Shown: positions 1 through 11,240, counted from the stretch's first letter. The stretch: 64,000 bases of DNA from Euglena gracilis (GCA_039621445.1 CP154954.1:4454714-4518713); one strand, 5' to 3'. Notes: generated by a model from the sequence alone, not told the origin. Translations and numbers: made by a program.

Positions 1-22
1 AAGCCTCGCCGGTAGCTGTTGC

Positions 23-150
23 CTGGGGGGAGGGGTTGGGGTCGGTGGGAAGGCTCGGCAGGGAGCGTGCCGGGGGTAAGTCCTCCCGGTCCGCCTGGGC
101 CCGCATGAGAATGATGTCGAACGGCGGCTGGGCCGGGAGTCGGAAGGGGA
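23..150 (-). CDS. Exon, Pro-rich segment at the window edge
   Basis: Strong acceptor (pyrimidine run then GGCAG) just above 150. The open frame contains QPPFDIILMRAQADRED followed by a Pro/Ser-rich tail. No GT donor is seen before the window edge; a CAG|GC donor at 23 is possible, or the exon continues off the window. Entry phase (two nt before the first full codon) does not match the exit of the next exon upstream at 1992, so an intervening exon may be missing. No family recognised. Confidence 0.5.
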
Positions 151-1118
151 CTGCCAACGGGAGTGGGGGGGGGGGCGGCATGTTGATGCACTGGCCAACA
201 CCGAAAACCAGGGGATTCTTTTTAAGACCGGGGGGGAGGGGTGGGGTACACCCCACCCACCCACCCCCCGGTCCCCCCCCCTGGGATGGGGGTCCCGGGG
301 GACCACAAAAAAATGCCAAAAATCGCGAAAAGTGCTAAAAATAGCACTTTTTCGGACGACTTCTTGACTTTTGGAATCCGTGTCTTTGGAGCATTTGGGG
401 CCCAACACCATGCATATTCGAAAGAACTCTCGAGGTGTAATTGATTGATTCTCATTTCAAAAAAAAAAACTCTCAAAAAAACAGGGGCAGATTCTCCAGC
501 ACAAAAGGAGGCGACAATCACCTGGGACACAGAGAAAAAAAAAGAATGAATGAGAGCACATCCTATAGCTATCCCCCTCAGGGCGTAGCCCGCAAAGCCC
601 CCCTTCCGGGACCAAACTCCAAACCTATGCTGATTGGACTGCAAAACCTGAACCCTAAACTGAACTGAACTGAGCTGAACCCAAGCCCAAAACAAAAAGG
701 CATTTCCAGCCAGTCAGCCGCTGCCAGATGTGTTGCTGGCGCTGGAGATCAATCTTCCTCTGAAACGATTTGCTGACGCAAACCCGAAAACCTAAACCCA
801 AGCCCAGAGTGGTGTCCTGAGCCCGAACCCATGAACGAAAACCCGACACTGCATTTCCAAATCAACGCCATCCGCGCCCTTGGTACCACAAATGTCCAAC
901 TCCAGTCGGTTACGTCAAACAACCACAACCCGAACATGCGACGTTCACTCGGAGCCCAGGGCGCAATGGTTTCCGACTCCGCGCAGACACCTCGGCACTG
1001 CTTTGCCAGCCGGAGCGGGTGTCAATGAGCCTAAATGGATGCTCAAATACTCGGTGGTGAAATGTGACAGTGTCAGGCACATTAAGGGAAATCCTGGGGG
1101 GAAGTCGGATCCCCCAAC

Positions 1119-1438
1119 CAGGCTTGTGCTTACCGACAGGGGGGGTAGGTGCTATATGGTGCCTGCCCCTAGCTTGCACACCCTCCCGGGGGGGGGGGTC
1201 CCCGGAGACCCAGAAAATTTTCCTTGAGAATGGCCTTTTCCGGGCCCCCGGGGCCTTTGGCACCGGGGTCGGAGGGGGTGACTGCTATGGGCAGGCACCC
1301 CCAGGAGGGGGGCGCCTGCTACGGGCAGGCACCCCCAACTACCCCCCAGGGGGGGGGGGGGTCGGACGGGGTGCTATAGGGTGTCTGCCCCTAGCAGCCC
1401 CCCTCCGTGGGGTAGCCACCCGACTAAGCACAAGCCTG
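1119..1438. mobile_element. hAT-like MITE with perfect TIR and 8-bp TSD
   Basis: Termini CAGGCTTGTGCTTA and TAAGCACAAGCCTG are perfect 14-bp inverted repeats. They are flanked by the direct repeat CCCCCAAC (1111-1118 and 1439-1446). Interior: C/G homopolymers, TGCCCCTAGC motifs and an AATGGCCTTTTCCGGGC block shared with the copy at 36029. CAG...CTG ends plus an 8-bp duplication are hAT hallmarks. No coding capacity. Confidence 0.85.
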
Positions 1439-1991
1439 CCCCCAACACAGAGTAGGGGGAGATCCCTTTCTCAACACCGACGAGGGCACACAAAACAGTT
1501 CGGTTCAGAAGGCGGCCGAGGGTAAAAATGCCTGCACAAATTGGACGAAATGTCCATGAAAAGTATTTTGACACAACCAGAAAATTTCAAAAAAATGTAA
1601 CCACTCACCAGGTAACTGTCCTCATAAATACAGTGCTGAGAGAGAGCAGTTCCCAAATGGATCCGAACCATGGAGAAAAATATGTTGTTTATGGACTCCG
1701 ATACAAAAAAAACCGAAAAAAAATATTTTTTATGACACCAGACACTGATTTTCAACCTGGGGAATGCATTTTCTTAGCAAAAAGTGCGATTTTTTTTTGA
1801 AAAATTGGTGTCAGGAGTCAGCATGCAAGGGGGATCGGATCCGGTGGGATCAAAGGTTCTCCTGGCCGACAGGTTATTGAAAAGAACCCCCAGAAGGAGG
1901 GCCTTTCAGGCGACGGGCATGACCCGTCACATGGGTCGCTGACAGCTTCACGAACCACACACCCTCAACACAAGGACACGGCCACCATCAC

Positions 1992-2070
1992 CCGCCCCGG
2001 GGCTCGTCCTCCAGCAGCTTCTCCCGCTGCCGCAATTGGAACTCCCGCCGCCAGGGCAATTCAGGAAGGC
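1992..2070 (-). CDS. Exon, charged helical segment
   Basis: Encodes ELPWRREFQLRQREKLLEDE, a highly charged, probably helical segment. Acceptor is CACGAG|GC after a long C tract; donor is GGGGCGG|GTGATG. Its entry phase matches the exit of the upstream exon at 2287-2485, giving a Gly codon across the junction. No known motif. Confidence 0.6.
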
Positions 2071-2286
2071 CTCGTGCGGGGGGGGGGGGGTCCACTGGCG
2101 AGCCGTTTCGTAGAACACTGGAAAAAAGCAAATCCGGGACTCCAGGGGGGTAGGGGCCCCGGGAGGGCGCCTCTCCCGGTTTTTTGAGTGGAAAAGAAGC
2201 CGGGCCAGCCGCTGCCCATGCATCACGACGGGGACGGGGGGTCAGCCCGCCACCACCCATACTCGCCCACACACTCAACCACATAC

Positions 2287-2485
2287 CCATAGCACCACCC
2301 ATAGGCCGTCGGAGAATCCCGGTCCGCTCTGGCCGCAGCCCGGGGTCCGCCACCGACCATCGGCCGCGGTCGCCCTCCCCGCCGTCGGTGGCGGAGAGCG
2401 CGGCGAGCGACGGGCGCACGGTGGGCGGCTTGGGCTCCGGCGTGGCGGCGCCGGGGGTGGCCAGCGGCGGTTGGGTCCCAGGCGG
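2287..2485 (-). CDS. Exon, Pro/Ala-rich linker segment
   Basis: Frame open for 66 codons with high GC at third positions, including KPPTVRPSLAALSATDGG and DPGLRPERTGIL. Acceptor CCCAACAG|CCGCC; donor ATGG|GTATGT, a good eukaryotic donor. Enters in phase 0, matching the exon at 3115-3228 if that exon uses its GC donor. Low complexity suggests a disordered linker. Confidence 0.6.
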
Positions 2486-2943
2486 CTGTTGGGCAGTTAT
2501 TTTAAGCCCCCCCCCCCCAAATGACGGCCGTTGAGCCGCAGGCGGCTGTTGGGCAGTTATTTTAAGCCGCCCCCAACGACGCCGTGTCCAAGCACGTTTG
2601 TTTCAGGCTGCAACTACGCCCTCTCCCCCGGATGCAACCCACCAAAAGGACCCGTGAAAGAGGAGGGGGCTCAGACAAAAAGCAGCCGGGCTGGGAGGTA
2701 TGTCCGAGCGGAGCCAGAAGAAGGGGTTCAGGGAGGGGGCAAGGGCAGGCCGACCAAGGGGGAATATTTGGATATGGGAAACAGAGAATTGATACTGCAG
2801 TTGTCCGATTTGTGTTTGCTTTCTGTGGTTTATTTGACGACCAAAGGGTGCAGCGGACTGCCCCAACTGATTGCGCCGTCAATCGGATAAAGCCGAGGTC
2901 ATCCAGTCGTGCCCAGACACAGTTTCCCCGCAGGAACAAGAAC

Positions 2944-3042
2944 TACCCCCCCCCGGGGAAAAAAAAACTGTCACCTGACAGGTTGGCCGGGGACCCTGAC
3001 AGGTTCTCGGGCATGACAGTTTCCCAGGGGGGGGGGTAGGTA
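2944..3042. repeat. Foldback repeat, GGGAAACTGTCA family
   Basis: CTACCCCC..GGGG..AACTGTCACCTGACAGG at the left and TGACAGTTTCCCAGGGGGG..TAGG at the right are inverted copies. Similar copies at 8192-8338 and 25985-26113. Confidence 0.6.
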
Positions 3043-3114
3043 TGATGAGCGCACAATTCATGCATCAGTGCGTCGCACACCGACTCCACGCGGCGGCTGC
3101 CCGCGTGGGGTGGC

Positions 3115-3228
3115 CTGGCCGAGGCTGAGGCTGGCGTGGTGCCTCGCCAGGGCGTGGCTGGTGAGCGGCACGGAGGGCCCAGGCCTCGGCGGGGAGGCGG
3201 GGCCGGGCAGCAAGGGGACACCGCGGGG
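3115..3228 (-). CDS. Exon, 38 codons, uses a GC donor
   Basis: Acceptor is a run of C ending in CAG; donor CCAG|GCCACC. With these ends the exon is exactly 38 codons, phase 0 to 0, and joins in frame to 2287-2485. 42 of 46 third positions in the frame (counted slightly beyond the exon) are G or C, against 37 of 46 in the next best frame. Contains PLTSHALARHHASLSLGQ. An alternative GT donor at 3081 would break phase. Confidence 0.55.
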
Positions 3229-3734
3229 CTGGGGGGGGGGGGGCGACCCCGCACAAAAGGCACCAGGCAGAAGTGAGGTCAGGAAACTCTTCAGGCGGGG
3301 CATAAACAGGGGTACAGACAGCAGCTCATGGTGTGATCCTGTATACGCCCACACCACAATACACGAGTGCCTTAAACTTCGTTTAGACATGGGTGTTCCT
3401 TCAACTCACGGGGAGGGGGGGTTTGTGGGGGGGTCACAGGGACGACACCCCCAGGGACAGGGGTGGGTCCGGGATGGGTCTATTGTGGTTGCAAAGTCGA
3501 AGCCTGCCCACTGAAAGAGCACACCCAAAAGAGCTGGCCACCTTTGGGTCGTGGCAATGGCCGACCCAATTTTCTCTTGAAAACGGCCACTGTCGGGCCA
3601 CCTTCACCGTCACGTGGGAGGTGCTACAGCACACACAATTCGCCTCAAAACCTAATCCCCAGGGAGGGGACAGCCTTCCCTCAAAAGTCAGCCTGCCTCC
3701 CCAGCACGCTGCACACCCTCCCCTGCAGCACCAC

Positions 3735-3816
3735 GCTGGCTGGGAAGTAGAGGGCCGGTGCTGGCGAGCGCACTGGCGTCGGTTGGCTGGCGCGCCGCCC
3801 GCATCGTCCGCGGCGG
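3735..3816 (-). CDS. Exon, short Ala/Pro/Thr segment
   Basis: Acceptor ACACTGCAG|CCG, donor CCAGC|GTGGTG. Encodes MRAARQPTDASALASTGPLL. Enters in phase 0, matching the exit of 4635-4737. Exit phase 1 does not match 3228, so the donor may be misplaced. No family recognised. Confidence 0.45.
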
Positions 3817-4634
3817 CTGCAGTGTCAGGTTGGGGTCGGGGGCACCCCATCGCTGCAACCCACCCTGTCGCCCACCCCCCCCCCAGGCTGTAAGGGAAGG
3901 CCTAGGGTGGGGCCACCCACGAAGGTCTGGGGGAGGAGGTCGACCCCTCCACCCTACGAAAGGAAGAACTCCTGCACCGAAGAAACCGCAAGAGCTTTTA
4001 TCGAAAAGATGGGCACGCCTTGAAAACGAGAAGGGTGGTGGGGGAGAACAACATTTGTCACTGGAAGCTTGAAAAAAAATGATCAGAATTTTTTAACCCT
4101 GAAAATTACCTTTTTTAAACAAAAAAAACAAAATGTCAAATTTTCCTTTGGAGACAGGTCAGCGGGTATGGGGGGGTAGAGGACAGTTTCCCAGGGAGGA
4201 CAATTTCCCAGGGTGGTAAGTGGGGGAGGGTGGACCCCCGTTCCCCCTGGAGGGACGGAGGGGTTATACTCTCCCTCCCCTGCACAAAAATAATTACAGT
4301 GCCAAGCACCTAAAATTCTTGGGCCTGTGGAACCCACCACCCACCACCCACCACCCATTGGGTCTTCGGGGTTCCCGTTCAGCTTTGCAGAGGGTCACTT
4401 TCCAAGACTCGAGGATAGAAACTCAGCCTTAGAGAGCAGTCAACATTTTTTCAATGGGAGAGAATAAATTAGGGAACAGGGGGGGGGTGGCTTAAAAATG
4501 GGGGAGAATGATGTGTGCAGACATAAAACACAGACATTTCGTACAAGAGCACCACCCTGTGTTTTGGGAGAAAAGGGAAATCACACTGGGCCTTGCTCGT
4601 CCCTTGCTCGAAATAGTCATTCCCGTCCACCAAC

Positions 4635-4737
4635 CCCCTTCGGGGCGTGGGAAGCACACCAAGCAATGGCATGGGAGGGGCCCGCATAGATGCCGGTGCT
4701 GGAGAACTGCGTGTACATCGCACACAGGAGGCGTGCC
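4635..4737 (-). CDS. Exon, hydrophobic/aromatic segment
   Basis: Encodes AMYTQFSSTGIYAGPSHAIA followed by a Cys-containing stretch. Acceptor CCCCCAG|GGCACG, donor GGGG|GTTGGT (weak). Third positions are mostly G/C (25 of 32). Joins in phase to 3735-3816. Confidence 0.5.
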
Positions 4738-5734
4738 CTGGGGGGTCCTAGGGAGAACCAGGCAACTGCAACCTTGGAGCCCGATGAAGGAGCACAGGGC
4801 ATGTGTTGTGGAATTTCCGGTTCAGGTTTCCTAGCCCCTATTTTCATCCAATATTTCTCTTCCCCAAGGTGTATCCTCGCTGGAAAGAAGTGATTATGCA
4901 TTGCAATTGGGACACGGGAAGAAGGGATGGGCCATGATGTGGTGCCTTTACAATTTGTTGGCTTAGGACCAGGTTCCAGGTTGGTGGGTGCAGACCCAGA
5001 GGCAAAACATAACAGGCAGGACAGGGCAAGGAAGCACAGGAATCGGCCTGACCACCCAATAAAATGCAACTTTTTTTCAATTTTTTGGGGAAAAAAACCT
5101 CATTAAATTGGTGTACTTTTACTCTTACCTCCCCCTCTTGACTAAGCGCCATAAAAGATGGGTAAGAACCAGGGGGGTGGTGCTTGATTTGCCAAAAGCA
5201 TAGGTAAGAATGGGGAAAAAATGAACTTAATAAAAAAAACCCGGCGCTTCATGCCGAAAAGGAAAAATTCCCCTTATTTTGGAGTTCCAGTGAGGCATTT
5301 GTCGAAAATCGACAATATCTCACTAAATCAGGCTTCAGAATTTCTAAAATTTACGAGAAATTTCTTTTTAAAAACACACACAAAACCAGCCTCCCGAAAA
5401 AGATGACCTTGATGAATAAGAACCGGGGGGGGGGTTGCTTAGCCAAGGGTGGCGGGTGCTAATACAAATGGGTGGCCACCAAATTTCTGACAAAATCAAA
5501 AACCCGGGAAGAACACAAATTTGGCCTTTATTGCAGGAAAAAAGGCAAAAAAAAAATGGCTGGGCCCATTGGCCGGTTCACAGGTGGGAGGGGGCACCCC
5601 AAGGGTGGTGAAGGGTCAAATTTTTCGAGGATCAAAACTTTGATTGAAAAATGAAAGCTACAATTCCCAAGCAACAGTCGAAGATGATTGGCAGCAAAAT
5701 GCGAGCCTTTCCCGACCGAAAAGAAGCGAGAAGA

Positions 5735-5805
5735 GAGCCGCGGGCATCGCCCCTGAGCCCGGCGGCCGGCCCTGACGTGAGGAGGGCCTGGGTCCAGGGC
5801 GGCAG
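5735..5805 (-). CDS. Candidate exon, boundaries unsure
   Basis: After a GTCAG acceptor at 5806 the minus strand reads LPPWTQALLTSGPAAGLRGD with nearly all third positions G/C, then turns AT-rich. No convincing donor was seen, so the low end is approximate. Confidence 0.4.
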
Positions 5806-6770
5806 CTGACGGCCACTCATCCCCCCAATCCCTCCCCCCCACCTGATGGCTTTCAAGCAGGGGCGTGTACCAAGGGCCAAAGAGCAGGGTATGGGTGGGG
5901 ATTGACGGTAACTGAGGGGCTCCCAGCTGCAAGCAAACAGCAACGCCCACACTTTGCCATTCTTCCACGTTTTCGGCATCGTGATCCTTTGATGTTTTAC
6001 AGTATTTATTCTGTTGGACGGTCCGACGAAAAAAGTTCAGGACCTGGCAAAAAAGTGCAGATCCCAGCGAAAAGAGTTAGGGCCTGGCGATAAAAAGCTC
6101 ATGGCCCATTCGCAAAAAGCTCAAGCCCATTCGCAAAAAGCTCAGGGCCCAAATGAAAAAACTTTGGATGTTTTTTTTTTGCGTCTTGTGTGACATTCGC
6201 CCTTTTCAAATCAGAAACACTGGCTTCAGTTTGAAAAGTGAGCGGACAGTTGGCCTCTTTTTCTCCAATTGTAAAAAAAAACACCCTGCTGTGTGGTAGG
6301 TGAAGGCTTGCTTTGCAGTTGTACATGCTTTTTCAGTACGTTTCCCCTTGTGATGCCTCGCCACCACATTTATAGCCCCGGACGTGTGCTGCAGCGCCAT
6401 TATGTGAATGACCAAAGATTACCAGGACGTTGCTTGGGCAGTGCTTGTGGACCTGAACTACTACCAACGTGTGCCAGGTTTGACCTATTGAACTGTCAAT
6501 CACATTGCAGCCCATTTTTGACCCATTATTGACCATTCTGGCCCATTTTTGACTGGCGAAAAGAATACGTCTCTCGGGCGGCTGGACAGGGGACGTTCGA
6601 GGCTGTAAAAAGCTGTTGGCCGGAAAAAAGCTGGCTGGCTGGCCGGCGGGCTGGAACCCCCCCCAAGAAACCCAAGAAATGGGTCCCCTTCGGCTTAAAC
6701 GACTCCCTGGCATTGTGGCATAACGTCATGCCATCTTCCTGCGGCTGAAGAGGGAAAAAAAACGCTCCAC

Positions 6771-6840
6771 CGCCCTGCTCGGGTGTCCACCAGCGCTCCC
6801 TGCTGCCGAGAATCCATGAACAAGACCCACGCCTCCTGCA
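6771..6840 (-). CDS. Exon, helical segment
   Basis: Acceptor CCGGCAG|TG and donor GGGCG|GTGGAG bracket VQEAWVLFMDSRQQGALVDT, a plausible amphipathic helix. 18 of 23 third positions are G/C in this frame. Lies just outside a CA-rich microsatellite. Confidence 0.55.
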
Positions 6841-6868
6841 CTGCCGGCAGGCAGTGGGATTCAAACAC

Positions 6869-7068
6869 CACACAAAGACACACAAACTCACACACAGACA
6901 CACACACACACACGTACACACACACACACACACAAACACACATGCACACACCCACACACCCACACATGTGAACGCGCGCGCACACACACACGCACACACG
7001 CACACACACACACACACTCACGGGCGTGCACAGTGGCACAGACGCACGCGCACGCTCACACACCTTTG
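6869..7068. repeat. CA-rich microsatellite
   Basis: Interrupted (CA)n with ACACG and ACACC variants; lies in an intron just upstream of the exon at 6771-6840. Confidence 0.9.
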
Positions 7069-7628
7069 TCTAATAACTGGAAAAAAATGGGCAAGAAACG
7101 ATGGGGGTGCTTGGACAAGGGGTAAAAAGTTTGCCTGCAACAACTTGATTTGGTGGGATATTGTTGGTTGTTGCATCCAAACGCCTGTCAGTTCAACTGT
7201 AGCCTCCGAAATAAGGGGTTTATTTTTATTTTTCGGCGCGAAGCGCCATATTTCTCACCCGAAATAAGCTTCCCTGAGAAGATGATCTTTTAAAATATAG
7301 GTAAATGGCCGGGGGGGGGTGCTTAGACAAGTGGAGGGGGAGGCAAGATGTGGCAGATGTGTGGAGTCCTTCGTTTCTCTGCGTGGAAGGTTGGGTGTCG
7401 ATGAGGATGTTGGTTGGGCAGGTGTTGCTGGCTTTGAACCTGACCTTATCGGAGGGGTAGTTTGCCCACTCGAGCATAGTGGGCGGTGAAGCCTTCAAGA
7501 CTGGGGTTTCATGATGGGGGGGGGGGTGCACACAGGAGCTGTTCTGTGATGGGAGGGTGAAAATGTTGTGATGGCGTGCGTTGGGGGACCAAACCCACAC
7601 AGCCACATTTTTCGCGATTTGGGGCAGG

Positions 7629-7945
7629 GGTGCGTTGGGGGGTGCCAGTCATGCGTTGGGGGGTGCCAGTCATGCGTTGGGGGGTGCCAGTCATGCCAGT
7701 CATGCGTTGGGGGGTGCCAGTCATGCGTTGGGGGGTGCCAGTCATGCGTTGGGGGGTGCCAGTCATGCGTTGGGGGGTGCCAGTCATGCGTTGGGGGGTG
7801 CCAGTCATGCGTTGGGGGGTGCCAGTCATGCATTGGGGGGTGCCAGTCATGCGTTGGGGGGTGCCAGTCATGCGTTGGGGGGTGCCAGTCATGCGTTGGG
7901 GGGTGCCAGTCATGCGTTGGGGGGGGGGTGCCAGTCATGTGGCAT
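7629..7945. repeat. 21-bp minisatellite
   Basis: About 14-15 copies of TGCGTTGGGGGGTGCCAGTCA with one 9-bp insertion and one G-to-A variant. Because 21 is a multiple of 3, all frames stay open; the minus frame running on from the exon at 7955 gives THDWHPP repeats. Confidence 0.9.
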
Positions 7946-7954
7946 GCCCCCGGC

Positions 7955-8041
7955 CTGTCTGCCAGCGTCCGGTACTCCTCCTCGTCCTCCTCCTGGGCCG
8001 CCTGGAGGAGGGCGTTGGCGAGGGCGTGGTAGCCGGCCAGG
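7955..8041 (-). CDS. Exon, helical repeat segment with acidic patch
   Basis: Reads [20 protein letters not shown] and continues with an acidic run and TLAD. This looks like two alpha-solenoid helices. Acceptor CCAGAG|C keeps phase with 8820-8927. The only donor before the adjoining 21-bp minisatellite is ACAG|GCCGGG, a GC donor. The frame also stays open straight through the minisatellite (7-residue units), so read-through cannot be excluded. Confidence 0.6.
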
Positions 8042-8191
8042 CTCTGGGCCAACCCCCATGGCGCCGCTCAGTTGGTGAGGTGCAGCGGGTTCTTTGCTTG
8101 GTAAGGGTGAGGGGGGTCCCCACCACCCCATTTGACTCTCAATTCTTTTTTTGGAGCCATGACTAGCATGAGGGTTCATACCTACCCCCCC

Positions 8192-8338
8192 CCCCGCCCC
8201 GGGAAACTGTCACCTGACAGGTTGGCCGGTACTGGGGACCCTGACAACTTCCTATCATGACAGGTTGGCCGGTACCGGGGACCCTGACAGTTTCCTGGGA
8301 GGGACCCTGACAGGTTCTCGGGGGGGGGGGGGGAGGTA
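8192..8338. repeat. Foldback repeat, GGGAAACTGTCA family
   Basis: Begins CCTACCCCC and ends GGGGGAGGTAG with internal GACAGGTTGGCCGGTAC..GGGGACCCTGACA modules repeated two to three times. Confidence 0.6.
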
Positions 8339-8601
8339 GAACCGCTTTTGGCCACTCGGCTACGGCTGGACAAGATAGCTCCTGGCTCGGCGTGGTGGGT
8401 TCGTCGGATGATCCTCAACCGGTGACACGTCTCACTAACCCTTCGTTCTGAAATTGTTTTTTTTTTTGAGCTGGTTGGCTTTTTGGTTTGTTTGCCAGCA
8501 GCCCACTTATCCAGCTGGGAACTGCACGATGATCAACTTATGCACCTTTACAGCTGGTTAAGAATGGAAGGCTGGAAGGGGCTTCATTTGCAGCATTTTC
8601 A

Positions 8602-8760
8602 ACACACATTGTAAATATACATATATATAACACAATATATATAACATTGACATATATATAACACTATATATATATACACTACATATATACAACACTATAT
8701 ATATATATACACTACATATATATAACACTATATATAACATTGACATATTGTACTGATAAG
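8602..8760. repeat. TA-rich tract
   Basis: Repeated ACACTATATATATA/ATAACATTGACATAT motifs. Confidence 0.8.
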
Positions 8761-8819
8761 CTGTCACCCACGAAGTGGAGCCGGGCAAAAATGGGGCTGG
8801 CGGGACCTTCCGCTCACAC

Positions 8820-8927
8820 CTGAGCGATGCCCTGCCCACCACCTCCCCGTACCCGGCCTCTGCGATGCGGCACAGCAACGGCACCAGGGCCTTGACGATG
8901 GTGTCGGAGGATGGGGGGCCAGTAAGG
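8820..8927 (-). CDS. Exon, HEAT/ARM-like helix pair
   Basis: A C-tract acceptor (CCCCCAG) and donor CTCAG|GTGTGAG give a 108-nt exon. It encodes DTIVKALVPLLCRIAEAGYG then EVVGRASL, a pattern typical of HEAT/ARM-type helices. Exit phase 2 matches 7955-8041. Confidence 0.7.
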
Positions 8928-9034
8928 CTGGGGGGGGGGGGCAGGAGTCTGTCTGGACACTGGACAAAAAAATTCTTTGGACTCCAAGCTTCGCATGGTC
9001 TTGGTGGGCAAAAGCCCCCCCCCCCCCCCCCCCC

Positions 9035-9340
9035 GGAAACTGGGGCCTGACAAGTCAGCGAGTACAGAGGCGAGGTCCCTATAATGACAGGTCAGCGAGG
9101 ACAGGGCTTGGGTGAGTTTCCCGGGCAGGTCTGGGTCAGAGGGGAAAAGATGAATTTTCAACCCCCCACTGACCTAGAAATACAAAAAGGGCGAAATTGT
9201 GGTCAAAATTCGAGAAAATGAGGTCCAATTTGTGGGGTTGCAGGTCAGCGAGTGCAGAGGTCGGTGACAGGTCCCTATGGAGACAGGTCAGCGTGTACGG
9301 GGCTTAGGTGACAGTTTCCCGAGAGTGACAGTTTCCCGGG
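9035..9340. repeat. Diverged relatives of the foldback family
   Basis: Two blocks of GACAGGTCAGCGAG/GACAGTTTCCCG motifs flank a short AT-rich centre. Probably old copies of the same repeat family. Confidence 0.45.
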
Positions 9341-9502
9341 AGGGAGTAGGTTAGCTGTACTCAAGTCTAAGGCTCTAGAGGCTCCTTGGGCAAAACAAAA
9401 TTGATGCCATCAAATTAAAAACATTTTTGCAGAACTCAAAAACATTTTGGGGGGCGAGAAAGAGGGCAAAAAGCCTTTTTAGGCCTTCTGGCGCCATCAG
9501 AC

Positions 9503-9660
9503 TCGGTGGCCGCCCATGACCTGCAGGGCGGTCACATCCATCGACTCGCTGTACAGGCGCTGCAGGGTCTGGATGAGGGTGCGGCACAGCGTGGGGACGA
9601 TGGTCCCCGTGACCACGGACTTCACCAGGTGGGGGCAGGGCCGGGAGAAGGAGAGAGGCG
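9503..9660 (-). CDS. Exon, HEAT/ARM-like helices
   Basis: Encodes HLVKSVVTGTIVPTLCRTLI followed by QTLQRLYSESMDVTALQ. The helical hydrophobic pattern suits an alpha-solenoid. Acceptor TAGTACAG|CG fits the phase-1 exit of 9882-9990. Donor is either GTCTGA at 9502 or GTCATG at 9520. An in-frame TGA follows the first option, so a true C-terminus here is a remote alternative. Confidence 0.65.
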
Positions 9661-9881
9661 CTGTACTAACAAAGAAGAGCACTCAGAGAAACATACATTC
9701 AGCATGAAATCAGAAAAGTGGGGGTGTCCGTGTTGATGTGCTATGTTTGGTAAGTTTGCTGAGCGCGTGATAGTGTGTGTTCTGAACAGCACATGGGCGT
9801 AGCCATGACTGGCAGAGGGTGGTGTGAGCACTTGCCGACATCGCCCATACGCATCGCCAGCCAGTGAATTTCTCCAGAGAC

Positions 9882-9990
9882 CCGGCCCTGGGTACGGCAC
9901 GTCAGCCCCGTCGTCACGCCGGGGCAGCATTCCGTCCAACACCCACAGCGCGGACACCACCACCGGCGGCGTCCAGACACAGAGTTGGGG
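9882..9990 (-). CDS. Exon, hydrophobic helix then charged loop
   Basis: Reads PVVVSALWVLDGMLPRRDDG; 30 of 37 third positions in this frame are G/C. Acceptor GGCCAG|CCC, donor CCGG|GTCTCT. Joins in phase to 9503-9660. A second frame is open at the 3' end, so the end could differ. Confidence 0.5.
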
Positions 9991-10730
9991 CTGGCCACCC
10001 ACGTTGCGGGGGAGCACCGGGCAGGCTTAACGCATCTAAGCACGGCAATTATTGACCGCAGAGGAGGCGTCCGTGCGAAATTGCGGGATGTGTGCGGGCA
10101 AGAGAAGGATTGAAAGGCTGCAACGGAGATCAACTAAATTCATTGCAGCTGTTGTTGAAAAGAAAATGGCTGCATCGGCGGGAAGAAGGCTACGGAAGCC
10201 ATAAACTACTAGGCCGCCTGAGGGGTCCCGGTAATTTATGGGGGGGGGCATATTTATGGGGGGTTCACTTTCTTGGGGCAAGCCAGCAAACTGAAGAGGC
10301 TTCATTGGCACTTGTTCCGGTGTTTTGTGCTTTTGGTAGGAATGGGGTTAGTGCACTTGGGTTAGGGTTAGGCCTGACATTAATCTCAAATTTAAGCCCA
10401 AATTTAGACGAAACAGCTTAAAACCTGATTCCTAACCCCAACGCTAACCCTAACCCTAACAACCAACCCAGATGCTACCCTAAACAGGAGAAGGCCTTCC
10501 ATACTACACATTTGGCAAGGTGGTACCTGTAGGATAGGGAGAACCCAAGCGAATTCGACTTTGGGCCCGTGTTTAGGGCAAGGGGGGTGAACTGCGAAGG
10601 TGAAGTGTGCCCCCCTCCCTGTGTCTCTTAATGGGACTCACTGGGGGCAGGAGTTTACCGTTTCAACTGCTTCCATGCCATGGGAGAAAAAAGACAGTAG
10701 CTCGCATTCGCCTTAGTGTGGCGCATTCAC

Positions 10731-10890
10731 CGGGGTTGAGGTTCACGAGGCCTCGGTTGTGGGGGGTGGCCAGCTGGGGCAGCAGCAGCAGGAAGCTCGG
10801 GTGGAGCATGACGTCGAAGCGCACGTTGGCGCACTGCCGGATGACGTTGCGCAGCGACTTCAGCGCGGAGAGGCGCATCTGCTCCGTGGC
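10731..10890 (-). CDS. Exon, HEAT/ARM-like repeat
   Basis: 160-nt exon between ACCACAG|GCC and CCCCG|GTGAATG. It encodes ATEQMRLSALKSLRNVIRQC followed by FDVMLHPSFLLLLPQL. Alternating helices, Arg/Gln-rich polar faces and Leu-rich cores strongly suggest an alpha-solenoid. Joins in phase with 11653-11771 when that exon uses its GC donor. Confidence 0.75.
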
Positions 10891-10929
10891 CTGTGGTAAT
10901 GTTTTGGCGGCAGCCACGGCGGGGGCACA

Positions 10930-11240
10930 GGGCGGGGGGAAGGGGTTTTCCTACCGGTCCGCAGGACCTCCCGTGGAGGGCGGGGGTCCTGCGGACCGGC
11001 AGGAAAAAGGTGCTCGCTGGACCCTCCCCATTAGGGGGTGGGGGTCCAGGGGGGGGGGTCAGGCCGGCTGGGAGCTGGACCCAGCGGGCACCCCCCCAAA
11101 AATACCCCAGAAAAGCCCAAATCCAGCTGGGTTGGCATTTTTCGGCCAAAATTTGGAGGTGATAACCAAAAAACGACCGAAAAATGCCTTTTTTTTGTTT
11201 TTTTTTTATTCAAATTCTAAACATTTTGGCGCTTCATGCC
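10930..11240. repeat. GGTGCTGGCTGG repeat family
   Basis: Shares CTGGACCC..GGGGGTGGGGGTCCAG, GGCCGGCTGGGAGCTGGACC and AAATCCAGCTGGGTTGGCATTTTT with copies at about 12660-12870 and 62880-63070. It includes the hairpin at 10954-10999. Confidence 0.65.
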
